Shown here one piece after another: positions 46,597 through 56,248 of a DNA stretch of 64,000 nucleotides; positions within the stretch are counted from its first letter, which is position 1, and every line of letters starts with the position of its first letter. The notes under the pieces were generated by a model that saw nothing but the letters and a program-made list of their open reading frames with translations, was not told the origin of the DNA and did no database searches. Position numbers and translations under genes: made by a program. Source of the stretch: Paenibacillus sp. BJ-4 (GTDB lineage Bacteria > Bacillota > Bacilli > Paenibacillales > Paenibacillaceae); assembly GCF_020404765.1 (NCBI RefSeq), contig NZ_JAIVEM010000023.1, positions 30,613-94,612 of the forward strand, read 5' to 3'.

Positions 46597-49314
46597 ATGT
46601 TTTTAAGTAATAGGAAACAGGGCAATGAGAAAGTGAATGGTAGAAGAATCGCTAAAAGATGGGCCGTTCTGACACTGGCAGGAGTATTATGGGTGGGACC
46701 GATCGCTGGAACAGGGGCTCTAATTCCGTTGAATGGCTGGATGTCTGCACCAATCGCAAGTGCAGCCTCCGGTTCAACGGTAAAATTGGGTGAAGAAATT
46801 ATTACCTCTGGTGCAACTTTGGTGAAATATCGTTTTAAGGGTTCCAAAGGAACCGCACTGGCTGATATTATCCGGGTGGACTTGCAGAATCCATACGTAA
46901 AGCTGGATGTCATGACCGGGAAGAACGGACAGTTCACGACCCGTCAGAGTACAGGTGGCATGGCAAAAGAAACAGGTGCAGTGGCTGGGGTAAATGGAGA
47001 CTATTTTAATACCTCCAGCGAGGGAGCACCGATTGGCGGACAGGTATCTAAGGGTGTGCTAATGTCCACTCCGTCTGATTTAACAGGCATGTATGCCTTT
47101 GCCGTAACCAAGGACGGTTCTCCGATGGTAGAGCAGTTTACCTTTGAAGGTACAGTAAAGGCCGGGGATGGGTCATCCTTTTCTTTGGCGGGGATGAACA
47201 AGGCTTCATATACACCTGAAACGAGTGGAAGCAGCTACAGCCACTCCAATGCCATGTATATTTATACACCTGCTTGGAAAGCAGTGGAACGACCGAAGAA
47301 CAGCTCAACAACGCCTACCGAGGTATTGGTGCAAAACGGTGTGGTTACGCAAGTCTCCAACAATGCTGCGTTGAATATGACGGTTCCGCAGGACGGCTAT
47401 ATTTTACGTACTCATGGCAAAGCGGCTGAATATGTCAAAGAGCATCTGACAGTAGGACAGACGGTGGAAACGAGCTATCATCTTCGTGTGAAATCGACAG
47501 GGAGTGAAGTAGATCCTTCCAACCTTCAAATGATGATTGGTGGACATACCATATTAGTAAATGACGGTCAGAAAACCTCGTTTTCCCGAAGTACAACGAG
47601 CATAGGCGGGACCCGTGCGCGTACAGCTTTGGGATATTCGCGTGACAAGCGTTACGCTTATGTCATTGCCGTGGAGAAGAACGGGAACAGCGTTGGTGTA
47701 TCTCTGAGCGAGCTGCAAACACTGATGAAAGATATTGGTGTCTGGAAGGGCATGAATCTGGATGGAGGCGGCTCTACCACCATGGTAACTCGTGATTTGG
47801 GAGATACGACAGCAGCGCTCACGTTCAATACCGAATATGGCACGGAGCAGCGCAGCATCGTAAATGGAGTGGGTGTATATACCAGTGCTCCTAAAGGGAC
47901 GCTTAAAGGCTTCACCATTAAAGGCAATAAAACATTGCTGATTGGTCAAACTGGAAGCTATTCCTTCAAAGGATATGACAACTACTACAATCCATTCGAT
48001 ACTTCGAAGGTACAAGTGACGTGGAAGTCCAGCAATCCGGCTGTTGTGTCAGTGAGTGGCGGCGTTGTGAAGGGAGCCAAACCGGGAACCGCTATACTAA
48101 CAGCATCCAGTGGTTCAGCAAGTGCTACGACCAAGGTTGCAGTGCTTGGAGCAGATGAAATTTCATCACTGACCGCAGGAAGTGGAACAGGCTCGCTTGC
48201 CGCTGGTGCTAAAATTGCTGTACCTGTAACGGCCAAGACGAAAGATGGTCAGAGCGTTAGCATTACGTCAGATGCCCTCAAGTGGGAGTTCATCGGCTTT
48301 AAGGGAAGTGTCAAGGACAGCCAGCTTACAGTCAATTCGGTGGACTCGGGTGTGAAAACGGGCTATGCCATCGGTCGCTATGACGGTTTCAGTGCGGTTG
48401 TCTTCCTGTCTGCAGGCGGGGAAAGTACAACCGATTGGGAGGATTTCGAAAATGTTTCGTATCCGATTGATTTTACTTCGAATGTAGCTGGCGTTACCGG
48501 GACAGCTGCCGTTGTGCAAGGAGATGGGGATCATGCCAACTCTAAGGTGCTGGAGCTGAACTATGATATGACAAACGGCAGTGGCAAAATGTATGCTTAT
48601 GCCCAACTGAATGGCACGTCCGGAAAAACGCTTGAAAAAGCGGCTTCATCCATCTCTGTGGATGTAAGAGGGGATAAGAGCCTGAACTGGTTGCGGGCAG
48701 AATTGGAGGATGCCCAAGGCCAAACGGCATATATTGATCTGGCCAAAGTAATTGACTGGAACGGCTGGAAAACAATTAATGCAGACATGAGCGGGTTGAA
48801 AATTTCGTATCCGGCGAAGCTCAAGCGTCTTTATGTGGTCAATGTAGCCGAGGGTCAGGACGAGCGCGCTAAAACGGGCAATGTCGCTTTTGATAATATT
48901 TCTTTTAATACACCGGGAACGGTTGGCACCGAAGGACTCAAAAAGGGAACAGCTCAGATGACGATCGGGCAAAAATCAATGAGCGTGAACGGAACAGCGA
49001 CGGCGATTGATGCGGCTCCAATGACACGCAATGGTTCAACGTATGTGCCGATCAAGTATGTACTTGATGCTTTTGGTGGGCAGGCCAAGTGGAATGCAGG
49101 CGATCAGCGGATCACGATTATGCGCGGCGGTGTACTGATGGATCTGACCGTAGGGAAAAAAGAAGTTGTTTTGAACGGAAAGCGTCAGAGCACGGATGTA
49201 GCACCTATAGTGCTAGGTGGCAGGACTTTAGTCCCATTAAGACTTGTGTCTGAGCAGCTAGGGATGACTGTAAAATGGGAACAAGAAACGAAGACCATCA
49301 CCCTCCAGTCATGA
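46597..49314 (+). CDS. Secreted phosphodiester glycosidase (NAGPA)-like protein with CuAO-N-like domain
   Basis: 905 residues from ATG 46597; ATG 46579 and TTG 46534 are alternatives. Signal sequence about 15-55. A NAGPA-like domain (about 60-430) has GVNGDYFN and MNLDGGGSTTMVTR; the family cleaves phosphodiester-linked sugars. A BIG2-like beta domain follows (about 435-525), then a galactose-binding-like region (about 610-770) and a CuAO-N-like domain at the end (about 790-905; YVPIKYVLDAFGGQAKW, LVPLRLVSEQLGMTVKW). Likely substrate: wall polymer or exopolysaccharide. A possible ECF-like promoter lies at 46480-46506. Confidence 0.85.
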   Translation: MFLSNRKQGNEKVNGRRIAKRWAVLTLAGVLWVGPIAGTGALIPLNGWMSAPIASAASGSTVKLGEEIITSGATLVKYRFKGSKGTALADIIRVDLQNPYVKLDVMTGKNGQFTTRQSTGGMAKETGAVAGVNGDYFNTSSEGAPIGGQVSKGVLMSTPSDLTGMYAFAVTKDGSPMVEQFTFEGTVKAGDGSSFSLAGMNKASYTPETSGSSYSHSNAMYIYTPAWKAVERPKNSSTTPTEVLVQNGVVTQVSNNAALNMTVPQDGYILRTHGKAAEYVKEHLTVGQTVETSYHLRVKSTGSEVDPSNLQMMIGGHTILVNDGQKTSFSRSTTSIGGTRARTALGYSRDKRYAYVIAVEKNGNSVGVSLSELQTLMKDIGVWKGMNLDGGGSTTMVTRDLGDTTAALTFNTEYGTEQRSIVNGVGVYTSAPKGTLKGFTIKGNKTLLIGQTGSYSFKGYDNYYNPFDTSKVQVTWKSSNPAVVSVSGGVVKGAKPGTAILTASSGSASATTKVAVLGADEISSLTAGSGTGSLAAGAKIAVPVTAKTKDGQSVSITSDALKWEFIGFKGSVKDSQLTVNSVDSGVKTGYAIGRYDGFSAVVFLSAGGESTTDWEDFENVSYPIDFTSNVAGVTGTAAVVQGDGDHANSKVLELNYDMTNGSGKMYAYAQLNGTSGKTLEKAASSISVDVRGDKSLNWLRAELEDAQGQTAYIDLAKVIDWNGWKTINADMSGLKISYPAKLKRLYVVNVAEGQDERAKTGNVAFDNISFNTPGTVGTEGLKKGTAQMTIGQKSMSVNGTATAIDAAPMTRNGSTYVPIKYVLDAFGGQAKWNAGDQRITIMRGGVLMDLTVGKKEVVLNGKRQSTDVAPIVLGGRTLVPLRLVSEQLGMTVKWEQETKTITLQS

Positions 49315-49361
49315 TATGGTATGATATATACTTGAAATGCTAGGATTGGAGTAGAACATTT

Positions 49362-50522
49362 GTGGACTTTCAAGCCGATATCATAGACCGAGTCATTAAA
49401 AATGCCATCCAGGTGATGGAGAACAGCAAATATCAGATGTTCGAAATATTGGACACGGCCCGGACCGAGCTGGTCACGTTAAATCAGGAGCTTCAAAGTG
49501 TCCTGAAGGAAACGGCGGAAACGATTGAAAAGGTGGACCAGCTGGAAATGAATTATCGGCGGTCCCGTATACGGCTGACTGAGGTCAGCCGTGACTTTGT
49601 TCGTTATTCAGAAGAAGATATCAAGCAGGCTTATGAGAAGGCGACACAGCTTCAGCTCGATGTGATGATTTTTCGCGAGAAGGAAATGTATCTTAAAGCC
49701 AGAAGAGATGATCTGCAAAAACGGGCCAAAAGTGTCGAGGCTTCTGTCGAGCGCGCCGAAACCATCGGTTCACAGATGGGGGTCGTGCTGGAATATTTGT
49801 CAGGTGAGTTGGGACAAGTGACGCGGATCATCGAATCGGCCAAAAATCGGCAGTTTATTGGTCTTAAAATTATTTTGGCTCAGGAAGAGGAGCGTAAGCG
49901 CATATCTCGTGAAATTCACGATGGACCTGCGCAACTCCTTGCGCATCTAGTGCTTAGGACGGAAATTGTAGAAAGAATGATCGCCAAGCAGGAATTTAAG
50001 ATGGTTCAGGACGAAATAGTAGACTTGAAGAAACAAGTTCGCTCCAGTCTTGAGGAAATGCGAAAGGTCATTTTCAATCTGCGTCCTATGGCCCTGGATG
50101 ACTTGGGGCTTATTCCGACGCTCCGAAAATATGTGCAGGATTTTGAAGAAAAAACGAAGATTAGAGCGCTTTTTGAAACAAGGGGCAAGGAACACCGTCT
50201 CTCTTCCGCGATGGAAGCAGCCATTTACCGTCTGATTCAGGAAGCTTTGACCAACGCTGCCAAGCATGCTTATCCTACCTATGTGCTTGTTGAGATTACC
50301 TATCAGGCGCAGCTTGTAAAAATCGTGGTACAGGATAATGGTCTGGGCTTTAAGCCAGAACTCTTCCAGCAAAAAAGCAAAGATCATGGGCATTTTGGTC
50401 TGATTGGTATGCGGGAAAGGGTTGAACTGCTCGAGGGGAGAATGGAGATCGAATCAGCTGAGAATCAAGGCACCAAGATAGTGATTCATATCCCAACCAA
50501 CGTGGAGAAGGGAAAGGAGTAA
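49362..50522 (+). CDS. degS: Sensor histidine kinase DegS
   Basis: A 386-residue soluble kinase without membrane segments, as in B. subtilis DegS. N-terminal coiled-coil sensor (about 1-170); phosphate-accepting H186 in RISREIHDGPAQLLAHL; HATPase domain with EALTNAAKHA and VQDNGLGF. The start is GTG with GGAG upstream. It partners DegU, 4 bases downstream. Confidence 0.94.
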   Translation: MDFQADIIDRVIKNAIQVMENSKYQMFEILDTARTELVTLNQELQSVLKETAETIEKVDQLEMNYRRSRIRLTEVSRDFVRYSEEDIKQAYEKATQLQLDVMIFREKEMYLKARRDDLQKRAKSVEASVERAETIGSQMGVVLEYLSGELGQVTRIIESAKNRQFIGLKIILAQEEERKRISREIHDGPAQLLAHLVLRTEIVERMIAKQEFKMVQDEIVDLKKQVRSSLEEMRKVIFNLRPMALDDLGLIPTLRKYVQDFEEKTKIRALFETRGKEHRLSSAMEAAIYRLIQEALTNAAKHAYPTYVLVEITYQAQLVKIVVQDNGLGFKPELFQQKSKDHGHFGLIGMRERVELLEGRMEIESAENQGTKIVIHIPTNVEKGKE

Positions 50523-50526
50523 CAAC

Positions 50527-51249
50527 ATGGAAAATCAAGAAATCAGTAATGCACCCATTAAAGTTCTCTTGGCGGACGATCATCAATTGTTCCGTGAAGG
50601 ACTTAAACGTATTTTAAATATGGAGGATGACATTGAGGTCATCGGAGAATGCGGTGATGGCATTCAAGTATTGGAATTTTGTAACGTAGAGAAACCGGAC
50701 ATTGTTCTGATGGACATTAATATGCCAATTGAAAATGGTGTAGAGGCAACCGAAAAGCTGCGTGAGATGTTCCCGGATGTCAAAGTGATCATCTTGTCCA
50801 TTCATGATGATGAAAGCTACGTATTCGAAACGTTGCGCAAGGGGGCCAACGGATATCTGTTAAAAGATATGGAGGCGGAGTCCCTTATTAACGCGATCCG
50901 TTCGGTTCATGAAGGATATGCGTTTATTCATCCGAAGGTAACGGGTAAGCTCATTCAGCAGCTTCGCCGAATGACCTACCTGAATGAAACCGGAGCTATG
51001 GCTGAGGGCCATACCAAGGAAGCAGGCGTGAAGTTTGTCGCAGGCGAAAATAATCCGTTGACCCGCCGTGAGGCTGAAGTGCTGCGTTTGATGGCTGAAG
51101 GCAAGAGCAACAAAATGATCGGTGAATATTTATTCATTAGCGAAAAAACGGTCAAAAACCATGTCAGTAGCATTCTGCAAAAAATGGAGGTTGACGACCG
51201 AACACAAGCGGTTATTAACTCGATCAAATACGGATGGGTTACGCTGTAA
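50527..51249 (+). CDS. degU: Response regulator DegU
   Basis: 240 residues, NarL/LuxR type. Receiver domain with acidic pair D17-D18, phosphorylation site D63 (IVLMDINMP), and C-terminal helix-turn-helix ([39 protein letters not shown]). Controls exoenzymes, motility, biofilm and competence, which fits its position between wall genes and the com and flagellar genes. Confidence 0.95.
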   Translation: MENQEISNAPIKVLLADDHQLFREGLKRILNMEDDIEVIGECGDGIQVLEFCNVEKPDIVLMDINMPIENGVEATEKLREMFPDVKVIILSIHDDESYVFETLRKGANGYLLKDMEAESLINAIRSVHEGYAFIHPKVTGKLIQQLRRMTYLNETGAMAEGHTKEAGVKFVAGENNPLTRREAEVLRLMAEGKSNKMIGEYLFISEKTVKNHVSSILQKMEVDDRTQAVINSIKYGWVTL

Positions 51250-51338
51250 AGTGTAGTCTTTGAAACCCAGTACATAACCGTGACACCTCTTCCTGTTATA
51301 CGGCATATATTGTCGCTATAGGAGGAGGTGGAACCTTC

Positions 51339-51779
51339 GTGACGGCTCACTTGGTTTGGATATTGCTTATATACGGTGTAGGGGCCGCGGTCGTACATCT
51401 CATGTATATACGACAGGCGGTTCAGGCTTATCGCAATGGTGAAGATGCGCACGCATTATCTCCGGAGCATCGTGCGACCCGCTATATTGTGATTACGTCC
51501 AATGACGGAGATCGTGTGGAATGGGTGATGCGTTCGTTGAGCATACTTGCTTGGCTACACCGGAGGCCGCTGCATGTGACGGTACTGGATGATGAGTCCA
51601 TGGACGACACACTGCCGATTCTGACACGGATGGTGCGTTATAGCCATATGGAAGTTTCGGTTATTTCAAGTCGTTTCTCACCGGGGGACCCGGTTTTACC
51701 GAAGTCAGGCGGTGAAAAGCAGGTTGTTATTGATCTTAGAACAGCCAACCCGTTGGCAGATACCCCACTTGTTCCTTAA
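51339..51779 (+). CDS. Small membrane protein with glycosyltransferase-like region, unknown function
   Basis: 146 residues. One N-terminal membrane helix (about 4-24), then a short region with alternating beta/alpha ([34 protein letters not shown]) that resembles the first half of a GT-A glycosyltransferase fold, including a DDES acidic patch. It is too short for a full enzyme. The start is GTG with AGGAGGAGGTGG upstream. It lies between degU and comFA. Confidence 0.7.
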   Translation: MTAHLVWILLIYGVGAAVVHLMYIRQAVQAYRNGEDAHALSPEHRATRYIVITSNDGDRVEWVMRSLSILAWLHRRPLHVTVLDDESMDDTLPILTRMVRYSHMEVSVISSRFSPGDPVLPKSGGEKQVVIDLRTANPLADTPLVP

Positions 51780-51881
51780 TGACAGGGAATTGTGGACACA
51801 AGGGTCAAAATCGGATATAAATATGTATAAGCAATTGCATATGCAAGACGATACGAATCTTGTTGAGGTTCGATTGATGTG

Positions 51882-51922
51882 AAGCACACTTCAGGCTATA
51901 AGCCATAGGAGTGTGCTTTTTT
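51882..51922 (+). terminator. Terminator before comFA
   Basis: AAGCACACT (51882-51890) pairs with AGTGTGCTT (51910-51918), GGCT/AGCC inside, then TTTTTT. Confidence 0.88.
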
Positions 51923-51983
51923 GCTGTTATCAGGTGTGATAAGAAACAGAAAAAAATGATAGTGATAGATAGGAGGGTATACG

Positions 51984-54104
51984 GTGAAAATTGCTGTGTA
52001 TGCGGTTAGGTATATGGGGCATTGGAATCTACGATTATCTGTGGATATTCGAGTAGATATGACATGGTGGATGCATCGAAATGAGGGACAGAAGAATATT
52101 TTCGAAAGGTGGGTGTTATTAGGAGAAGGGTTTCCATTGCCTTGGGGAACAAAGCTGTGTGAAACATTTAAGGAACTAGCGGATATGAAGCGATGGGGGA
52201 ATAAGCAATGGTGGGGATATATTTTTTCAAACCTAAAAAATGAACTGGCTCTCGAACCTGTTGGCGGAAAACGGATTTTATCTGGTGAAATAGATCACAT
52301 ATGCATTTGGGATGGTGAACAGGGCTGGATTTCTGGTGCAGAGGTAGGAGCAGAAAAACGAGAAATAAAAGGAGCATTAAGTTTTGTTCAAAAAAGGAAT
52401 CTCAACAGAGAAATTGAAAAACTGGATATGGAATGTGTGGTACGACAAGCGAATGAGTTGGTCGGTCTACTGTCTGGACGACAGTTATTCGTTCCGGAAG
52501 TTGAAGCGCTGCTGGCAGAGACATCGCCAGGTTTGGAGCGTGCTTGGCATTCAGCTGCGCAACTCGCTTATCTACAAGGTCGGCTCAGCTTTGCTGCTGG
52601 CCTTGCTCCCATACCATGTGCGCGCCGGTCAGCCACGCGTACACAAGAACTCCGCTGCAACCGTTGCGGCAGCGGGATGGTGTACCGTACGAGCTGCGCA
52701 TCGTGTGGACGCAAGGCGTGCGCTTATTGCGAGACATGTCTCGCACTTGGGCGCAGCCGTGAATGCTCGCTGCTGCTGCGCGGTGCAGCGAAACCCGCCG
52801 TGCCGCGCACGGCAGGAGCAGCCCCGGCAGCGGAACTCGACCGCTGGGGGCTGAGCCCTGCACAACGTGTCGCAGCCGAAGCGGCATTGCACTTTTTGGC
52901 CGCACCACCCGTGAAAGTGCGGGGGCGCTCTCGCCTGGAAAGCCGCTGGCAACGGGCGTGCGAATTATTCAGGCGCTGCATGGTTGCGCGCCGGGACTCA
53001 GGCGCTGCCGCTACGCTTGGCTGCACTCTTGCCCGCAGCGGGCGGTCTTCACCCAAATCCGGTGAGCGTTCGGAGAGTATCGCTGATCGGCAAGTACCCG
53101 ACCCCGCAGCAGAACGTTTTCTGCTCTGGGCCGTTACTGGCGCAGGCAAGACGGAAATGATGTTTCCGCTTTTGCAGTATGTGTTGGAGCGCGGAGGGAC
53201 AGCGCTTGTAGCAACACCGCGCCGGGATGTGGTACTGGAGTTGGCACCTCGTTTGGAAGTTGCTTTTCCCCAGGATACCATGGTAACACTCTATGGAGGA
53301 AGCGCAGAACGTTGGCAAAGAGGGCAGCTGACACTGGCAACGACACACCAGCTATTGCGTTATCATCACGCCTTTGATCTGGTAGTGATTGATGAAATTG
53401 ATGCATTTCCTTATCACAATGATCCTATGCTCGCCTTTGCTGCACTAGCTGTATGTAAACCGGAGGGCAAGTTTATCTATTTATCTGCTACGCCACCGCA
53501 TGTCCTGCAGAAAGAGGCAGCACGCGGTCGACTTCCACACGCCAAGGTTCCTGTTCGGTTTCATCGGCATCCCTTACCTGTCCCATTTCGCCTGGGGACT
53601 GCTCCTGTGAAACATTGGTTGCAAAAAGGTCAGCTTCCCGCCGCCTTTACTCAACGCCTGCGCGTATCTATACAACGAGGAGCGCAGGTCTTCCTGTTTG
53701 TGACACGAATTTCACATATTCAGGGCCTGGTGGAGCTGTTGATAAAACACTTACCTGATGTTCCTATTGCCGGTACCTCATCACAGGATGAAGAAAGAAC
53801 TGTTAAAGTGCGTTTATTTCGAGCTACTGAAATACGTGTGTTGGTCACAACTACTATTTTGGAGCGGGGCGTGACTGTTCCGCGGAGCGATGTGTACATA
53901 CTGGACGCGGATAGCCATCTTTTTGATGAGGCATCTCTCGTCCAAATGGCTGGTCGCGCGGGAAGGTCCAAGGATGACCCGTACGGAGGTGTTATTTTCA
54001 CATCTCCTCAATGGACTCGTGGTCAAAAGAGGGCAATCAGACAGATTCAACGCATGAATACACTAGCACGGAAAAAAGGCTATCTGAAGGAGATCAAGCA
54101 TTAA
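51984..54104 (+). CDS. comFA: ComFA-like DNA uptake helicase with long N-terminal extension
   Basis: 706 residues against about 460 in B. subtilis. ComFA pulls single-stranded DNA through the ComEC channel. The four-cysteine zinc module lies about residues 220-265 (RCNRCGSGM, CASCGRKACAYCETC). Helicase motifs: Walker A TGAGKTE (about 383-390), DEID (about 468), YLSATPP, and the C-terminal QMAGRAGR. The first 200 residues are extra and unlike known domains, rich in W, E and K. Residues about 205-375 have visibly higher GC and many A/R codons. GTG start with AGGAGGG upstream. Confidence 0.88.
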   Translation: MKIAVYAVRYMGHWNLRLSVDIRVDMTWWMHRNEGQKNIFERWVLLGEGFPLPWGTKLCETFKELADMKRWGNKQWWGYIFSNLKNELALEPVGGKRILSGEIDHICIWDGEQGWISGAEVGAEKREIKGALSFVQKRNLNREIEKLDMECVVRQANELVGLLSGRQLFVPEVEALLAETSPGLERAWHSAAQLAYLQGRLSFAAGLAPIPCARRSATRTQELRCNRCGSGMVYRTSCASCGRKACAYCETCLALGRSRECSLLLRGAAKPAVPRTAGAAPAAELDRWGLSPAQRVAAEAALHFLAAPPVKVRGRSRLESRWQRACELFRRCMVARRDSGAAATLGCTLARSGRSSPKSGERSESIADRQVPDPAAERFLLWAVTGAGKTEMMFPLLQYVLERGGTALVATPRRDVVLELAPRLEVAFPQDTMVTLYGGSAERWQRGQLTLATTHQLLRYHHAFDLVVIDEIDAFPYHNDPMLAFAALAVCKPEGKFIYLSATPPHVLQKEAARGRLPHAKVPVRFHRHPLPVPFRLGTAPVKHWLQKGQLPAAFTQRLRVSIQRGAQVFLFVTRISHIQGLVELLIKHLPDVPIAGTSSQDEERTVKVRLFRATEIRVLVTTTILERGVTVPRSDVYILDADSHLFDEASLVQMAGRAGRSKDDPYGGVIFTSPQWTRGQKRAIRQIQRMNTLARKKGYLKEIKH

Positions 54105-54190
54105 ATGCATTAAATAAAAAATGTTTTTTTAGAAATATGAAACCTGAAGCTATGCCGGTACGTAAACTGCCAAGAAAGGTGCATTCTGGT

Positions 54191-55018
54191 ATGGGGATGA
54201 TTTCAAGAACACGTTTTTTTATGAATTGGCTACTCCATCGTCAGTCCCAGGCATGTATCGCTTGCGGCACTCTCACAGGGCGTTTTTCCGAGTATGCAGG
54301 GATTTGTACTACTTGTTCGGTTCAAATTCCTTGGATTTACAAAATTCGGTGCGTTCATTGTGGGCGTCCGACATTTTGCCCTGATTGCGTAAGGCCTGTC
54401 CGACCGGCACATTACTATGTGTGTAATCGGAGTGCAACCAGCTATACACCGATGATAAGAGAATGGATTGGACAGTTCAAATATCGTGGGAATGAAAAGT
54501 ATGCCTCTGCGCTGGGCGAGATCATGAACCGAGCCTATCAGGCGATGAGACTTGAGTTTGCAGGTGATAGCTATTCTGGTCTCAAGCGTTCTTTGTGGAG
54601 TGTAGATGTGGTGACCTGTGTTCCGGTAAGTGAGGCAAGACTCACAGAGCGAGGTTTTAATCAGGCTCAAGTTTTGGCAGAAGAGATTGCCAGGCGGAAT
54701 AAGCTCCCTTTCGTATCTTTACTTGCTCGTCCACAAGATACAGGCAAACAAAGCTTTAAAACAAAAAAGGATCGTATAAGTACAATGGATAATGCTTTTA
54801 CTGCTATTCCTAATATGGCGGAATTGTTGAAGTCTCTTGTTTTAAAAGCTGATTCCCGATACACATCGGAGAGGATGCAGTCTGCTACTGTTTTGCTCGT
54901 AGACGATATTTATACAACGGGTAGCACCTTGCGGGCGTGTGCGCGTGTTTTAGTTGAAAAGGCAGCTGAGCAAGGAGTACATTTGGCTATTTTTTGCCTG
55001 ACTTTAGCAAGATCATAA
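54191..55018 (+). CDS. comFC: ComFC-like phosphoribosyltransferase-fold protein
   Basis: 275 residues. Cysteine pairs CIACG and CTTCS, then CVHCGRPTFCPDC, form a zinc region, followed by a PRTase-like domain with VDVVTCVPVSEARLTERGFNQA and the PRPP loop VLLVDDIYTTGST. Needed for transformation in B. subtilis. The frame is open upstream to 54011, inside the end of comFA; the ATG at 54191 was chosen for AAAGGTG 9 bases before it, but ATG 54137 is possible. Confidence 0.85.
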   Translation: MGMISRTRFFMNWLLHRQSQACIACGTLTGRFSEYAGICTTCSVQIPWIYKIRCVHCGRPTFCPDCVRPVRPAHYYVCNRSATSYTPMIREWIGQFKYRGNEKYASALGEIMNRAYQAMRLEFAGDSYSGLKRSLWSVDVVTCVPVSEARLTERGFNQAQVLAEEIARRNKLPFVSLLARPQDTGKQSFKTKKDRISTMDNAFTAIPNMAELLKSLVLKADSRYTSERMQSATVLLVDDIYTTGSTLRACARVLVEKAAEQGVHLAIFCLTLARS

Positions 55019-55141
55019 GTCTAAATTTTCTGTATTTGTTGTGAGAGGATTGTCTGAAACTATGAAATAAATATTGAAATTGCTTTAAAAATGGCTTAAT
55101 TGATAGAGTAGAGTTCTTTTACAACGCGCAAACAGCAGAAT

Positions 55142-55171
55142 TTGACAACGAGCTAGAAAGAGATATATAAT
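55142..55171 (+). promoter_or_regulatory. Perfect-hexamer sigma-A promoter
   Basis: TTGACA (55142-55147), 18-base spacer, TATAAT (55166-55171). Both hexamers match the consensus fully. It would drive the 29-codon ORF and the LysM gene. Confidence 0.8.
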
Positions 55172-55209
55172 AAAAATATAGAGACAAACAAAAAGTAAGG
55201 AAGTGAGGG

Positions 55210-55299
55210 ATGAATTTAGAATATTTCAATTTAGAGGTTGATTTTTTTGGAAAAGAGGAGTACAATTTCTATCTGTTGATAGCTAACATGAATTGGTAA
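55210..55299 (+). CDS. Candidate 29-residue leader peptide or small protein
   Basis: An ATG ORF of 29 residues (begins MNLEYFNLEVDFFGKEEY, rich in aromatic and acidic residues) with a good ribosome site GGAAGTGAGGG 3-4 bases before it and 40 bases after a perfect promoter. No family is recognised. It could be a leader peptide for the LysM gene about 100 bases downstream, or only chance. Confidence 0.4.
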   Translation: MNLEYFNLEVDFFGKEEYNFYLLIANMNW

Positions 55300-55402
55300 T
55301 AAGTGATTAGCTAATGACAAAAGAGCGGACATTGGGAGTGTCTCGCTCAGTAGTAAAGCAGTTAATTAAAATTTAAAGCAAAAAAAGAGGAGAGAAAAAA
55401 TC

Positions 55403-55864
55403 ATGAAAAACGTAATGAAAAAAGTAGTAGTATCTAGCATGCTGGCAGTAAGTTTAGGTGCAGTATCTTTGCTTAGTCCACTTGCAACAGGTCAAGTAAT
55501 GGCAAAATCCAACTCTGATGACGAAAAACAACAACTGGAAGATCAAATAATTAGAGAACAACAAGAAGCAGCACAAAAAGCATTTGAAGCAAAAGTTTAC
55601 GGAACTGGAACTACTGAAGATACAACAACTAAAACACCAGTTCAACCAGCTTCTGACAACAATCAAGCAACAACTACAAAACCAGCGACAACTACAACAA
55701 CACCAGCTACCGTAAACACAATCACAGTAAATGTTCAAGATGGTGATACACTGGCTTCTATTGCAGAAAAATATGGCGTAACTGTTGAAGAACTGGTTAA
55801 AATCAATAACCTGATTAAAGTGGGTCAAGAACTGCAAGTACCACAAACAAACACCAATAAATAA
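55403..55864 (+). CDS. Secreted LysM-domain protein
   Basis: 153 residues. Signal peptide about 1-34 (ending QVMA), a charged Gln/Glu-rich helix (about 40-65), a Thr/Pro/Ala-rich linker, and one LysM domain at the C-terminus (about 107-148; VQDGDTLASIAEKYGVTVEELVKIN). LysM binds peptidoglycan or chitin-like sugars. It has no catalytic domain. AA-rich leader and A-ending codons fit high expression from the strong promoter upstream. Confidence 0.85.
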   Translation: MKNVMKKVVVSSMLAVSLGAVSLLSPLATGQVMAKSNSDDEKQQLEDQIIREQQEAAQKAFEAKVYGTGTTEDTTTKTPVQPASDNNQATTTKPATTTTTPATVNTITVNVQDGDTLASIAEKYGVTVEELVKINNLIKVGQELQVPQTNTNK

Positions 55865-55941
55865 TAATTATTATGAATGCATAATAATATGTGTTTATTA
55901 AACCCAGCGTTTGAGTATAGTATACGGGAAGGGCTCTATTA

Positions 55942-55976
55942 AAACAATGCTTTTTTGAATAATTGTTTGTTTTTTT
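55942..55976 (+). terminator. AT-rich terminator after the LysM gene
   Basis: AAACAAT (55942-55948) pairs with ATTGTTT (55962-55968), followed by GTTTTTTT. The stem is weak. Confidence 0.5.
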
Positions 55977-56086
55977 GGGCTGCAAATTTCCAATGATACA
56001 TCTATCATGATTTCAGATAGTTTATGAATAAGATGATGATAGTTGCATGAGATTTATGAATCCCCACACTCCATGTGCGGAGCATT

Positions 56087-56224
56087 CTATGGGCGCCGAT
56101 CCCCCGGATTTACTGCATTTGCTTGATAGTATTCGGGGCACAGGTAAACATGAATTCTTCTGAGGATTGTTTCGCCCGGTTTTTCCCTCAGCTTGACCTG
56201 CACTTCTCGTTTGATCATATTCAT
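56087..56224 (-). CDS. Candidate 45-residue small protein
   Basis: A minus-strand ORF too short to be picked up easily: begins MNMIKREVQVKLREKPGE and ends QANAVNPGDRRP, with ILRRIHVYLCPEYYQ between. The composition (charged beta-like start, CPEYY centre) looks protein-like, and codons are balanced. No ribosome site is visible before either ATG (56224 or 56218), so it may be a relic. A CCACAC/GTGCGG hairpin (56064-56080) lies just beyond its stop. The surrounding 55977-56597 holds no other gene. Confidence 0.35.
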   Translation of the reverse strand: MNMIKREVQVKLREKPGETILRRIHVYLCPEYYQANAVNPGDRRP

Positions 56225-56248
56225 ATATAGCTATATTAATTATAATGA

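Noticed and set aside
52585..53281. Several overlapping open frames on both strands within comFA
   Set aside because: They come from the high GC of this stretch, which removes stop codons in all frames; the comFA frame itself is intact.
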